A stretch of 43,630 nt of DNA from Planktothrix paucivesiculata PCC 9631 (GTDB lineage: Bacteria; Cyanobacteriota; Cyanobacteriia; Cyanobacteriales; Microcoleaceae): contig NZ_LR735026.1 of NCBI RefSeq assembly GCF_900009265.2, forward strand, positions 259,915 to 303,544, in the 5' to 3' direction. The notes beneath the pieces are model-generated. The model saw only the letters and a program-made list of their open reading frames with translations. It made no database searches and was not told where the DNA came from. Shown one piece after another: positions 35,036 through 43,630 of the stretch. Position 1 is the stretch's first letter. Every line of letters begins with the position of its first letter. Both the position numbers and the translations under genes were made by a program.

Positions 35036-35278
35036 AATTAACTCCCACCTCAAAAAAAATCTGGCCGCACCCTACTTTGTATCTGTATCTATATTAATGA
35101 GACGACGTTTCTTTTCCGTATGATTCTCTACAATGTATATAAGTGATAAAATTCACATGGGATTGATGATCCAAATCACAAACCGTGAAGGGCTAATCTC
35201 AACACCTCAATGGCTAACCGTCAACCGTTAACGGTAAAATAACGGAATAGAGGTTTTTTGATAGATTGAGAGGGAAAA

Positions 35279-36436
35279 ATGCTGGCATATATTCTGGCGA
35301 TCGCTGTGGGTTTAGCAAGTTTTGGCCTTTATATGGCCGCCTTCTTTTTTCCAGAGGTTCATCGCAAAAGTGATTTCGTCTGGAGTGGAGTCGGATTGTT
35401 TTATGGCCTGATTCTGTGGGCCTGTGCAGGACGAATTACTGGGGCCGTACTTTTAGGTCAGGTGGCGAGCGTGTCCCTGTTGGTTTGGTTTGGCTGGGAA
35501 GCCCTGACCCTACGACGAACCGCAACCCCCGTCACGGCACAAACTCCGATTCCGGCGAAGGTGAAACAACGACTGAATGGATTGCTTGGGGGTCAGTCCC
35601 CGGTGGTTTTCAGTGAACCTGTACCGGATATTGTAACGACCAGTGAACCCGTCCCCCAGAACAACTCAGTCAGGGATAAAGCCCCTGTAGAAACCCCGGT
35701 ACAACCCGAACCCGAGGCTATTTCCCTATCTCCAGAAATTGTCGAGGAACCTGCGATCCCTCCCCTAACTCCAGAACAGAATCTACCGGAAGTCGCAGAA
35801 ACACCATCGGTGACTCAACCCACCCCCCCGATTTCCGACACCCCCATCAAAACACCCCAGGTCAAAGCGGCAAAACCCGCCGTCACTCCCAAGGTTAAGA
35901 CTCCAAAAACCGATTCTAAATCCAAAAAATCTATACCAGCGATCGCTGGAACCCTATCGGGTTTAATTGGCAATTTAACGGGTTTATTTAATAAAAAACC
36001 CAAAAAATCCCCAGAACCTACAACCGTCTCCCCCGTTTTAACGGTTGTAGAGGATAGTCAGACGGTGGCCACGGATGGGGAATTTGCTGGATTTGAGGAT
36101 CTCGAAACAACAGTTGTTGAGAATATTTCTACTCCCGAAAATGTTGTTAGTGAACCTGAAACCCCGGAAGAAATTGAAAAATCTGCCGCTTCACCCTTTG
36201 AACAAATTATTACTCCCCAGGTTGAAGTTGTTGTGGAAATAATCACAGAAGAGGTTAATCCTATAGTTGAGGAAATTCAGGACTCTGTGACAGAAAAAAT
36301 CTCCTCTGAAACTAATAATTTAGAATCGGAAACGGTTGAGGAAGTTATTGCAATTTCTGAAATTGAAACCCCTTCCGAGGAAATCATCTCTCCCCCATCC
36401 GTTACACCTGATGCGTCTGATCCTGAGCAAAAATAA
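35279..36436 (+). CDS. ycf66: Ycf66 family protein with long disordered tail
   Basis: A 385-aa protein. Residues 1-80 hold the Ycf66 domain with three hydrophobic helices (MLAYILAIAVGLASFGLYMAAFFFP, WSGVGLFYGLILWACAG and AVLLGQVASVSLLVWFGW). Residues about 85-385 are Pro/Glu/Thr/Val-rich and probably disordered, with basic patches near TPKVKTPKTDSKSKKS. Ycf66 is also encoded in some plastid genomes, and its role is unknown though linked to photosynthetic membranes. A ribosome-binding site gaggg precedes the ATG. Confidence 0.87.
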   Translation: MLAYILAIAVGLASFGLYMAAFFFPEVHRKSDFVWSGVGLFYGLILWACAGRITGAVLLGQVASVSLLVWFGWEALTLRRTATPVTAQTPIPAKVKQRLNGLLGGQSPVVFSEPVPDIVTTSEPVPQNNSVRDKAPVETPVQPEPEAISLSPEIVEEPAIPPLTPEQNLPEVAETPSVTQPTPPISDTPIKTPQVKAAKPAVTPKVKTPKTDSKSKKSIPAIAGTLSGLIGNLTGLFNKKPKKSPEPTTVSPVLTVVEDSQTVATDGEFAGFEDLETTVVENISTPENVVSEPETPEEIEKSAASPFEQIITPQVEVVVEIITEEVNPIVEEIQDSVTEKISSETNNLESETVEEVIAISEIETPSEEIISPPSVTPDASDPEQK

Positions 36437-36457
36437 GCCCGAATCTAAACCCGAATC

Positions 36458-36814
36458 ATGACCACTTGGCTTTGTATCAAAAACTGTGGGGCGTGCTGTC
36501 ATCTTGACCCCAGTGAACGTCCCGAATTAGATCAATATTTGGCCCCAGAAGACCTAAAACTCTATTTAAGTTTAGTCGGGGAAGATGGATGGTGTATTAA
36601 TTTTGATTCTGAAACCAAAGAATGCAAAATTTATGATCAGCGACCTCGATTTTGTCGGGTAGAACCGGAGGTTTTTCAAGAATTATATGGAATTGAACCG
36701 GAAGAATTAAACGATTTTGCCATTGATTGTTGTCAACAACAAATTGAAGGGGTTTATGGGGACGATTCCCCGGAAATCGAGCGTTTTAATCAATTGGTTG
36801 GGTATGAATCCTAG
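36458..36814 (+). CDS. YkgJ-type cysteine-cluster protein
   Basis: A 118-aa protein with the pattern CIKNCGACCHLDPSERP at the N-terminus, CINF and CKIYDQRPRFCRVEP in the middle, and CCQQ near the C-terminus. The cysteines fit the zinc- or iron-cluster-binding YkgJ/UPF0153 family, whose biochemical role is poorly known. It follows ycf66 by 21 bp and is probably cotranscribed. A hairpin with a T run overlaps its stop codon. Confidence 0.87.
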   Translation: MTTWLCIKNCGACCHLDPSERPELDQYLAPEDLKLYLSLVGEDGWCINFDSETKECKIYDQRPRFCRVEPEVFQELYGIEPEELNDFAIDCCQQQIEGVYGDDSPEIERFNQLVGYES

Positions 36815-36832
36815 GGAATGTCCTAGTTTTTT
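36810..36832 (+). terminator. Short intrinsic terminator after the YkgJ gene
   Basis: The arms ctagg and cctag with a 6-bp loop are followed by six T. It overlaps the TAG stop at 36812-36814. Confidence 0.55.
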
Positions 36833-36898
36833 ATTGCGGATGGGGTGAAATATGAAAAGATTATGATATAGTTTTAGTATTACCCCACCCGTCAACCA

Positions 36899-37291
36899 AT
36901 GAGTTCACCCCAAACCCTTATTGAAGTTCAGGAAGATACCGCTAGTCATGTATCGGCGATGGCGCCAGCCGCGCCGCTGCGCATCGCTAATCAACAGGAA
37001 CATTCAGCAAAACCGAATACTTGGAAAATTTTCGTCTCCACATTCATTACCATTTTTCTAGCTGAAATTGGAGATAAAACCCAACTCACTACTCTATTAA
37101 TAACCGCCGAATCCCATAATCCTTGGATAGTTTTTGCCGGGGCGGGAAGCGCATTAATTTTAACCAGTTTTTTAGGGGTTTTAGTCGGACAATGGTTAGC
37201 CTCTCGGATTTCACCTCGAACCTTAGAAATCGCTGCGGGTAGCAGTTTATTGTTGATTTCTGTTCTATTGTTTTGGGAAGTTCTACACTAA
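36899..37291 (+). CDS. Hemi-Mnx manganese exporter subunit, TMEM165/GDT1 (UPF0016) family, first half
   Basis: A 130-aa membrane protein with a hydrophilic N-terminus of about 40 residues and then three helices. The conserved FLAEIGDKTQLTT motif contains the ExGDK(T/S) cation site. In Synechocystis a single gene (mnx) encodes two such repeats, while other cyanobacteria encode two hemi-proteins thought to pair as a heterodimer. They move Mn2+ out of the cytoplasm, mainly into the thylakoid lumen. The second half follows 19 bp downstream. Substrate is inferred from the family. Confidence 0.87.
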   Translation: MSSPQTLIEVQEDTASHVSAMAPAAPLRIANQQEHSAKPNTWKIFVSTFITIFLAEIGDKTQLTTLLITAESHNPWIVFAGAGSALILTSFLGVLVGQWLASRISPRTLEIAAGSSLLLISVLLFWEVLH

Positions 37292-37310
37292 ATTAGTCAG
37301 GATTAAATCT

Positions 37311-37604
37311 ATGGATTTTCAACTTTTGGGATTGACTTTTGTGACGGTTTTTCTATCGGAATTAGGAGATAAAAGTCAAGTAGCCGCGATCGCCCTCAGT
37401 GGCACAACTAAATCCCCTCGGGCGATCTTTTTCGGTACGGCCGCAGCCTTATTATTAGCCAGTTTCCTGGGCGTCATAATTGGACAAGGGGTGGCAGAAG
37501 TTCTACCCACCCATCTAGTTAAAATAGCAGCCGCCATCGGTTTTGCCGTGTTAGGAATTCGGTTATTATGGTTTACTCAAAAAGATAGTTCACAAACGCA
37601 ATAA
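37311..37604 (+). CDS. Hemi-Mnx manganese exporter subunit, TMEM165/GDT1 family, second half
   Basis: A 97-aa membrane protein with three helices. It carries the second copy of the cation motif as FLSELGDKSQVAAIAL. It is shorter than its partner because it lacks the hydrophilic N-terminus. The inverted-repeat topology needs both halves, so it probably works as a heterodimer with the preceding gene product. The 19-bp gap implies one message. Confidence 0.88.
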   Translation: MDFQLLGLTFVTVFLSELGDKSQVAAIALSGTTKSPRAIFFGTAAALLLASFLGVIIGQGVAEVLPTHLVKIAAAIGFAVLGIRLLWFTQKDSSQTQ

Positions 37605-37752
37605 TTCAGAGTCAAGATTTCTTTAATATTGCCATCATAGAACGATGGGGCAGCTTTCCTACACCAAAGCCGAAAAATATCCTGAATTATCGAAAATTGC
37701 AGTGCAAAATCAAAAAGCCTAATTAATGATTTTCACTTAAAATTTTTGCCCT

Positions 37753-38772
37753 ATGTTTAACAAAATTATTAACTTCGTTAGCAATGTTGTTTTTCCCATT
37801 GCTAAACCAGTTGTTTTTACCTTTTTTCCCCAGTATGAACCCCTATTTAACACGATTCTCCCCATTGCCGAACCTTGGGTAAGTAAATTATTAGAACAAA
37901 ACCCCCAAATCACCCTCAACACCGCCCCCACCCTGGAGGTAAAACCGAGTTTAATTCTCGAAGATATTAATAGTTTAAGTAGTTATAAAACCTTAACGGA
38001 GTTATCGGGAAAATCTTCTCAATTATTTGTTTTAACCGATGATATTGATATCTTAGCACCCACCAATTTTTTGACTATTTCCCAACAACCCACCGGGTTA
38101 GTTTTACCCGAATGGACAATAGAATATCGAGCAGGAATTCTCGCTTTAGCTGGGGATGATATTTTAGTGGGTTCTAATCAAACCGATGTTATGAATGGGA
38201 ATACCGGAAATGATCAATTATCCGGTGCCGAAGGAATTGATTTACTCCGAGGCGGTCAGGAAAATGATACCCTGAATGGCGATGGGGGAAATGATGTAAT
38301 TAATGGGAATCGTGACGATGATTTATTAATCGGAGGAGATGGAGATGACCTACTCCGAGGAGGCAGAGGAAAAGATGTTTTAACCGGGAGTAATGGACGG
38401 GATATTTTAATAGGAGATTTAGACTTTGATCAGCTTACGGGGGGTGCTGATGCGGATACCTTTATTTTAGGTGCAAATGCTTCAGAAGTTCCCCTGAACG
38501 TCACAGAAGCCGATTTGATCACGGATTTCAACCCCACCGAAGGGGATAAAATTGTGATTATTGCTAACTTTAATTCACAGGAATTAACCTTAGAATCTTT
38601 TGATCAAACGGCTAATTTACAACTCGCAACTGGAGCATCTCAAGGAACAATTATTCGTCAAACGACAACGGGAAATATTTTAGGAGTCGTGGCTAATATT
38701 ATGGATATTGATACGGTTAAAAATGGTATTTCGATCATTAATATTAGTGACCCTCTGCTGGGAATTGGATAA
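37753..38772 (+). CDS. RTX-like calcium-binding repeat protein
   Basis: A 339-aa protein. Residues about 130-240 contain several nonapeptide RTX units such as GGDGDDLLRG, GNTGNDQLSG, GGQENDTLNG and GGADADTFILG, which form a Ca2+-binding beta-roll. The following segment TEADLITDFNPTEGDKIVI is the usual post-RTX domain. There is no signal peptide, so export by a type I secretion system is expected but no such genes are adjacent. The N-terminal 120 residues are unrecognised. Confidence 0.87.
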   Translation: MFNKIINFVSNVVFPIAKPVVFTFFPQYEPLFNTILPIAEPWVSKLLEQNPQITLNTAPTLEVKPSLILEDINSLSSYKTLTELSGKSSQLFVLTDDIDILAPTNFLTISQQPTGLVLPEWTIEYRAGILALAGDDILVGSNQTDVMNGNTGNDQLSGAEGIDLLRGGQENDTLNGDGGNDVINGNRDDDLLIGGDGDDLLRGGRGKDVLTGSNGRDILIGDLDFDQLTGGADADTFILGANASEVPLNVTEADLITDFNPTEGDKIVIIANFNSQELTLESFDQTANLQLATGASQGTIIRQTTTGNILGVVANIMDIDTVKNGISIINISDPLLGIG

Positions 38773-38925
38773 AAGGTTGTTAAACTCAAGAGATTAAAAG
38801 GGCGAGAAAACCGGGCTCCTAGGATTAAGAAACTTAAACTCCCCGTAATCAAGCAGGATTTAGAAGGATTTGATCAACAGTTAGCGAATTTCAGGTACAA
38901 TCAATCAGGATATCTGAGGATCACT

Positions 38926-41166
38926 ATGAATTGGATGCGCTACATTGCTGTTGCTTTAATTAATGCTTTGGGTGTAGTCGTTGGAATTATCCTGGTTCCC
39001 GCCCCTTCCACTTTAGCCCAATCTTCACCAACCGATCTGAATTTAGAGTATCGGATTAATGACTCGGGTTTACAACTCCAAGGGTTTGAAGCCAATCCTC
39101 AGAGCTTAGAAACCACAGAAGTTACACCCAAATCCCTAGAGGAATTATATCAATTACAGGATTTGATCAAAGCAGAATTAAAGAAAGTTTCCAGTCCTCC
39201 TGATATTAATAGTAATTTAGAAGCGTGGCAATATCAACTGCAACTTAAACAATATGAAATATTAGTCAAAGCTAATCGCCAAGTTGAAGCCCAAATTAAA
39301 TTTGAAGAAAAAACCTTAGAAACTTGGAATCAAGTGGTAAAAATAGCCACAGAAGCCTCAAATTTTGGTCAACAATCTGAAACTAATACCATAGAAGATT
39401 GGGAAACTGCACAACAATTATGGATTCAAGCCATTGATACCCTACGGAAAATTCCTCAAGAGTCTTTTCTGAATGCTAAAGCCATTGATAAAACCGTAGA
39501 ATATCAAGGTTATTTAGCGATCGCTACCTATAAAAAAGCCTTAGCCCAACAGTCCCAAGAACAACAACCCGAAAAACCCCAAACCCTCTCACCCGTTTCC
39601 GTTGCTAATCCCCAATTTCCAGGGTTTGAACTCTATGGAGATACTAACCGAGATGGAATTGTGGATGAACAAGATCAACAACGCCCGGAACAATGGTCTT
39701 TATCCGTAGGGCCGTTAATTCTATTTAATAATAATGATAATAATGGGGATGGATTACCCGATTGGCGAGATAAAATCGTGAATGGGGTGGAAGATGAAAA
39801 GGATTTGGCTTTAGTTCATTTTAAACTTGATCAAGAGTATCAAGGTTCAGAATTATTAATTACCGTTGATGAAGCGTCCCAACCCTATATTAATATTTTC
39901 CAGAAAACCTCAACCGGGTGGAAATCTATTGATTTATCCGGTGCCACCCCTTTAGAATTTAGTTCAGATATTATTTTAGGAGTCGAAGCCAAACAATTTG
40001 CTAATAGTAATTGGTCGGGGTTGGTAAATCTCAAAGCCCTTGCCCGTAAACAAGGAATTGTGATGGCAACGGATACAATTTCTATGGGAGTTGCCCCTTG
40101 GATTATGTCTGCTAATACGGAATCGGTTTCTGAAGTTCATATTAGCGATCGCGGTGATAATCAAACTATTATTAAAGATGTAAAAACCATTGTGGAAAAA
40201 ACCGGGGCAAAGGTGAAAGTCACCCCCGGCGCCACCCTCTGGATGCGAGGTACTCAAGAAATCGGCTATGTTCAGTTTCCCAAACCCGAAGGATTAGAGC
40301 AATATCCAGTAGTTTTAAAAGGCAATCGAACTGCGGAAAGTGACGATTATTCTCAATCCTTAATGAATCAAAATTTCGGCTGGTTTGAAGTAGGTAAACC
40401 TCGGGAATTAGATGTTTTTAATCAATGGGCAGATTGGTATAATAATTTAGCCGTAACCCCGGCTTTACCCGATTATCCCTTGGGCAGAATTTATTATGGA
40501 ACCGCCGATAATGTCAGTTTAAATCCCCAGGTGGTGGAGTTTTTAAAAGCCCAAAAAGTTCAGGGTGATCCCGTTGCCATTGATACGTCTTGGTTAATGT
40601 TGCGTCATGTCGATGAAATTATTAATTTTATTCCTAGTGCTTCCGGTGAACATTTAATGTTAATTGCCAGTCCAGAGGAAGGAGTTGAACTCTTAAAAGA
40701 ACTGGAAAAACAAGGCTATGAAGGAGCGGCAATTAATCGCGGATTAAGCACTCAAACCACCGTCAGAGCTACTTTAAATAATCAATTATTAATCCAACAT
40801 AATCTGAATTTACAAAAACAGAAAATCGAACCCCTAATTAATCAACTCAAAACAGAATTTAATCTCAGAAATGATCAAATTATTAGAGTTCCGGCTTTAT
40901 TTAGTTATAGTGGGTATGCTTGGTGGCCGAATTTAATTAATTCGGTTTATGTGAATGGGGAATTATTAGTCTCTAATCCGAAAGGAGCATTAATTGAGGG
41001 ACGAGATTACACCCAAGAAGACTTTAAACGCCGGGTTGCGGTTTCGGGAATTAATGTTAATTTCTTAGAGGATGACTATTATCAAGAATTACAGGGCAAT
41101 ATTTACAGTGCTACCAACATGACTCATATCGGCAATGAGCAACCCTTCTGGCAAGATTTACCCTAG
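38926..41166 (+). CDS. Peptidylarginine-deiminase-fold protein with degenerate active site
   Basis: A 746-aa exported protein with signal peptide MNWMRYIAVALINALGVVVG through about ALAQ. The middle region holds EF-hand-like DTNRDGIVDEQD and NDNNGDGLPDW segments. The C-terminal part aligns by eye with the PAD domain: WMRGTQEIGYVQFPKP (human WMQDEMEIGY type), YPLGRIYYGT, FLKAQKVQ and LRHVDEIINFIP. Human PAD4 uses D350, H471, D473 and C645. Here the equivalents are Gly442, His561, Asp563 and Ser728 (IYSATN for VHCGTN). Two of four catalytic residues, including the nucleophile, are therefore missing, and citrullination activity is unlikely. The alignment is from memory. Confidence 0.8.
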   Translation: MNWMRYIAVALINALGVVVGIILVPAPSTLAQSSPTDLNLEYRINDSGLQLQGFEANPQSLETTEVTPKSLEELYQLQDLIKAELKKVSSPPDINSNLEAWQYQLQLKQYEILVKANRQVEAQIKFEEKTLETWNQVVKIATEASNFGQQSETNTIEDWETAQQLWIQAIDTLRKIPQESFLNAKAIDKTVEYQGYLAIATYKKALAQQSQEQQPEKPQTLSPVSVANPQFPGFELYGDTNRDGIVDEQDQQRPEQWSLSVGPLILFNNNDNNGDGLPDWRDKIVNGVEDEKDLALVHFKLDQEYQGSELLITVDEASQPYINIFQKTSTGWKSIDLSGATPLEFSSDIILGVEAKQFANSNWSGLVNLKALARKQGIVMATDTISMGVAPWIMSANTESVSEVHISDRGDNQTIIKDVKTIVEKTGAKVKVTPGATLWMRGTQEIGYVQFPKPEGLEQYPVVLKGNRTAESDDYSQSLMNQNFGWFEVGKPRELDVFNQWADWYNNLAVTPALPDYPLGRIYYGTADNVSLNPQVVEFLKAQKVQGDPVAIDTSWLMLRHVDEIINFIPSASGEHLMLIASPEEGVELLKELEKQGYEGAAINRGLSTQTTVRATLNNQLLIQHNLNLQKQKIEPLINQLKTEFNLRNDQIIRVPALFSYSGYAWWPNLINSVYVNGELLVSNPKGALIEGRDYTQEDFKRRVAVSGINVNFLEDDYYQELQGNIYSATNMTHIGNEQPFWQDLP

Positions 41167-41215
41167 GGAAAAACAGAAAAATGTCTAAAAACGATCCCTC
41201 TCACCTGAGAACCCT

Positions 41216-42679
41216 ATGCGCTTGTTAACCGCTCGAGCTTGGATCGCGTTAAAAAGCTTGGTTTATCAACGAATTATCCTTCTACTCACCGTTTTGTTTT
41301 GTGTCGGTGTGGGAGTAGCGATGGCAAATATGTCCCATTTGTCTTCCGATATTATTGAGTCCCAAGCCCTTCAGAGTGCGACTCTCTACGCTCAAGCGAT
41401 GAAAGAAGCTCGCACCCTTTATAGTTCAAAGGTGGTGAGCAACCTCAAAGAACTAGACAATATTACCGTTACCCATGACTATGCTTTGGGAAAAGGGGCT
41501 ATTCCTCTGCCCGCAACTTTTTTAATAGAGCTTGGACAGCATATTAGTCGAAATCATGCAGAAATATCTGTCCGTCTCTATAGTGACTACCCCTTTCCTT
41601 GGCGGCAGGCTGAAGGAGGCCCTCGGGATGATTTTGAGCAGGAGGCACTCAATTATTTAAAAGCAAATCCCAATGGCTCTTTTTTCCGCACCGAAAACCA
41701 GCAGGGGAAATCCTCTTTTCGTTATGCAGAAGCTGATTTAATGAAGCCTAGTTGTGTGACTTGCCATAATACCCATGCCGATAGTCCTAAAACCGACTGG
41801 AAGGAAGGAGATGTGCGGGGAATTTTAGAGATTACTCAACCGCTCCAGAGTATTACTCAACAAACTCAGAAAGGGCTACAACAACTTTTAATGTTACTGG
41901 TCGGAATTTCTGTTTTAGGGCTTTCTGGACTGGCGATCGCCATTCACCGTTTACGCAATAATGCTAAGGATTTAGAACAACGGGTGAAAGAGCGGACATT
42001 TCAACTTCAAGAAGCTAATCAAGAACTGATAATAGAACAGGAAAAATCTGAAAATTTATTGCTGAATATATTGCCACCAACGATTGCAGAAAAGTTAAAA
42101 GAAGGTCACAGTAATATTGCCGATGGTTTTGCAGAAGTGACGATTTTATTTGCGGATATTGTGGGTTTTACCGATCTTTCAAAGCGCATTCCCCCAGCGG
42201 AATTAGTCAAAATGCTGAATCACATTTTTTCAGGCTTTGACGAGTTAACCGAAAGGCATAGTTTAGAAAAAATTAAAACCATTGGTGATGCTTATATGGT
42301 GGTTGGCGGTTTGCCCACCCTCAGACCCGACCATGCAGAAACTGTTGCAGAAATGGCACTTGATATGCTCCATGAAATGAATCAATTTAATGAAAAATAT
42401 GGAACTGCGATTAACCTCCGCATCGGGATTAATACCGGGCCAGCCGTCGCCGGAGTCATCGGCACTAAAAAATTTATTTATGACCTCTGGGGTGATGCGG
42501 TTAATACAGCATCCCGCATGGAATCCCACGGCATTCCAGGAGCGATTCAAGTCACCCAGGAAACCTATGAAATCCTAAAACATAAATATGTTCTTCAACA
42601 CCGGGGCATCATTCATGTGAAGGGAAAAGGAGACATGACCACCTATTTTCTATTGGATAGATTGGTTTGTAACATATAG
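41216..42679 (+). CDS. Class III adenylate cyclase with Tll0287-like (DUF3365) haem-c sensor domain
   Basis: A 487-aa membrane protein. A helix at about residues 18-37 and another at about 222-244 bracket an extracytoplasmic DUF3365 domain with a CVTCH motif (180-184) for covalent haem c. A coiled segment follows, then the cyclase domain at about 305-470. The metal Asp residues are in LFADIVGFTD (Asp314) and TIGDAYM (Asp358). Lys352/354 and Asp423 (YDLWGDAVN) suggest ATP specificity, and Asn430 and Arg434 stabilise the transition state. It probably couples redox or ligand state at a periplasmic or lumenal haem to cAMP production. All catalytic residues are present. Confidence 0.92.
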   Translation: MRLLTARAWIALKSLVYQRIILLLTVLFCVGVGVAMANMSHLSSDIIESQALQSATLYAQAMKEARTLYSSKVVSNLKELDNITVTHDYALGKGAIPLPATFLIELGQHISRNHAEISVRLYSDYPFPWRQAEGGPRDDFEQEALNYLKANPNGSFFRTENQQGKSSFRYAEADLMKPSCVTCHNTHADSPKTDWKEGDVRGILEITQPLQSITQQTQKGLQQLLMLLVGISVLGLSGLAIAIHRLRNNAKDLEQRVKERTFQLQEANQELIIEQEKSENLLLNILPPTIAEKLKEGHSNIADGFAEVTILFADIVGFTDLSKRIPPAELVKMLNHIFSGFDELTERHSLEKIKTIGDAYMVVGGLPTLRPDHAETVAEMALDMLHEMNQFNEKYGTAINLRIGINTGPAVAGVIGTKKFIYDLWGDAVNTASRMESHGIPGAIQVTQETYEILKHKYVLQHRGIIHVKGKGDMTTYFLLDRLVCNI

Positions 42680-42708
42680 GATACCCATTAGCGATAACTG
42701 ATCACTGA

Positions 42709-42734
42709 TAGAGACGCGCCATGGCACGTCTCTA
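42709..42734. repeat. Palindromic hairpin between convergent genes
   Basis: tagagacgcgccatggcacgtctcta is a near-perfect 26-bp palindrome with one mismatched pair. It lies between the 3' ends of the cyclase and nitrilase genes and may act as a bidirectional terminator. Similar tagagacg palindromes are common in cyanobacterial genomes. Confidence 0.7.
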
Positions 42735-42748
42735 CACTGATGACTGAT

Positions 42749-43561
42749 TCACATAAATACCCGATGTTGCAGACTCGGCATTTGTCGCCGAACTTGTTCA
42801 AGACGGGCAGGATTAATTTCTGCGATCGCAATTCCTGGCTTATCACCTGCATCGGCTAAAACCACCCCCCAAGGGTCAAGAATCATTGCATGACCATGGG
42901 TATATCGACGCCCATAATGACACCCGGTTTGAGCCGGTGCGATCACATAACAGGTATTTTCAATCGCCCTAGCTTTGAGTAGAACTTCCCAATGATCCTT
43001 ACCCGTATAGGCCGTAAAAGCCGCGGGGACAAATAAAATTTCTGATCCTTTTTCGGATAAATGACGATAGAGTTCGGGAAATCGAACATCGTAACAAACT
43101 GATAGTCCCAGGTTGCCCAACTCTGGATGATGATAAACCGGAGGTAAAACCGTCCCGGCCATCACCGTATTCGATTCCCGATAAGTATTACCATCGGGCA
43201 AATTCACATCAAACAGATGAACTTTTTGATAACGGGCTAATTCTTGACCATTCGCATCAATTAACACCGCCGTATTATAAACTTTCCCATCACTAGCTGG
43301 AACGGGAAACCCTCCAGCCAATAGAGTAATTTGAAACTTTTGGGTAATGGTTTTTAGAAATTTTTCCGTAGTTTGAGCAATAGTTTCAGCTTGAGCCATT
43401 TTCTCAGATTCTTCACCCATAAACGGAAAATTCTCAGGTAAGCTAACTAACTCAGCCCCCTGACGAACTGCTAAATCAATCAATTCTTCAGCCTCCGCTA
43501 GATTTTTGTCTAACCAAGGTGTACTGGTCATTTGAATAGCCGCAGCAAGATAGGATTTCAT
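42749..43561 (-). CDS. Nitrilase-superfamily amidohydrolase (Nit1/deaminated glutathione amidase like)
   Basis: A 270-aa carbon-nitrogen hydrolase. The catalytic triad is Glu43 (SLPENFPFMG), Lys113 (RYQKVHLFDV) and Cys156 (LSVCYDVRFPELYR). The KVHLFDVNLP and GRRYTHGHAMILDPWG segments resemble Nit1-type enzymes, which repair deaminated glutathione. Other omega-amidase-like activities are possible. It is soluble, with no signal peptide. The gene converges on the cyclase. Its 5' side faces a G-rich repeat at the window end. Confidence 0.9.
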   Translation of the reverse strand: MKSYLAAAIQMTSTPWLDKNLAEAEELIDLAVRQGAELVSLPENFPFMGEESEKMAQAETIAQTTEKFLKTITQKFQITLLAGGFPVPASDGKVYNTAVLIDANGQELARYQKVHLFDVNLPDGNTYRESNTVMAGTVLPPVYHHPELGNLGLSVCYDVRFPELYRHLSEKGSEILFVPAAFTAYTGKDHWEVLLKARAIENTCYVIAPAQTGCHYGRRYTHGHAMILDPWGVVLADAGDKPGIAIAEINPARLEQVRRQMPSLQHRVFM

Positions 43562-43591
43562 CGATAAAAATATATTTAGAGGTTAAAAGCC

Positions 43592-43625
43592 GGGGGGCAG
43601 GGGCAGGGGCAGGGAGGCAGGGGGA
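43592..43625. repeat. G-rich simple repeat at window end
   Basis: ggcagg-type units (ggcaggggcaggggcaggga) lie upstream of the nitrilase gene. They are the complement of the pyrimidine-rich units near 1424-1508. Confidence 0.7.
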
Positions 43626-43630
43626 GCCGG

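Noticed and set aside
37645-37722. 25-codon frame MGQLSYTKAEKYPELSKIAV... between the hemi-Mnx genes and the RTX gene
   Set aside because: Too short, no ribosome-binding site and no recognised family. It may be a gene remnant but cannot be supported.

Overview
The window is from a cyanobacterium. It has many HIP1 sites (gcgatcgc), a low to moderate GC content, and lineage-specific genes: a Psb34-type photosystem II assembly protein, Ycf66, CGLD27, Rps1b-type S1, SufR with sufBCDS, and a split Mnx-type manganese exporter. Short pyrimidine-rich tandem repeats, REP-like hairpins and MITEs between genes suggest a filamentous form such as Planktothrix or another Oscillatoriales. The genus is a guess.

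Left part (1-11.1 kb): housekeeping genes mixed with mobile DNA. An ISAs1-family element starts at base 1. Then come an S1-domain ribosomal protein, a BadF/GlcNAc-kinase-like ATPase, a CbxX/CfqX-type AAA ATPase, a 343-bp MITE with a 7-bp target duplication, a DUF29 gene, the initiator tRNA-fMet and psb34. A second ISAs1 element is nested inside another MITE of the same type, with a 10-bp target duplication. A type I restriction-modification methylase gene (hsdM) has been split by an ISL3-family element with perfect 27-bp ends and an 8-bp target duplication. Removing the insertion restores a 535-codon frame. The ISL3 transposase itself has an in-frame TGA just before its conserved C-terminus.

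Defence region (11.2-19.9 kb): a three-gene MNT/HEPN toxin-antitoxin module, then a compact CRISPR-Cas effector cassette of the I-MYXAN (Dev) kind: cas6/cmx6, cas3, cmx8, devR (cas7), devS (cas5). No cas1, cas2 or cas4 is present. The cassette lies between two arrays with the same 36-bp repeat in opposite orientations. Their leaders are about 92% identical inverted copies, so both arrays are read outward. The small left array and its leader sit against a 3' fragment of a WYL-domain regulator. The last 'spacer' of the right array is an intrinsic terminator. A repeat-like hairpin sequence lies in the cmx8-devR gap.

Right part (19.9-43.6 kb): mostly chromosomal genes. These are an ReAV-type asparaginase, CGLD27, a secreted protein, an S9 peptidase, an SPFH protein, a small exported Gly/Asp/Glu-rich protein paired with a PKHD-type Fe(II)/2-oxoglutarate hydroxylase, a repeat protein, a VapBC-like module, divergent sufR / sufBCDS, a 51-aa membrane or secreted peptide, Ycf66, a YkgJ-type Cys-cluster protein, the two hemi-Mnx genes, an RTX-like protein, a peptidylarginine-deiminase-fold protein that appears to lack two of four catalytic residues, a class III adenylate cyclase with a c-type haem motif in its sensor domain, and a nitrilase-family amidase.

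Gene calls and motifs were read from the sequence. Family names come from recognition and no database search was possible.
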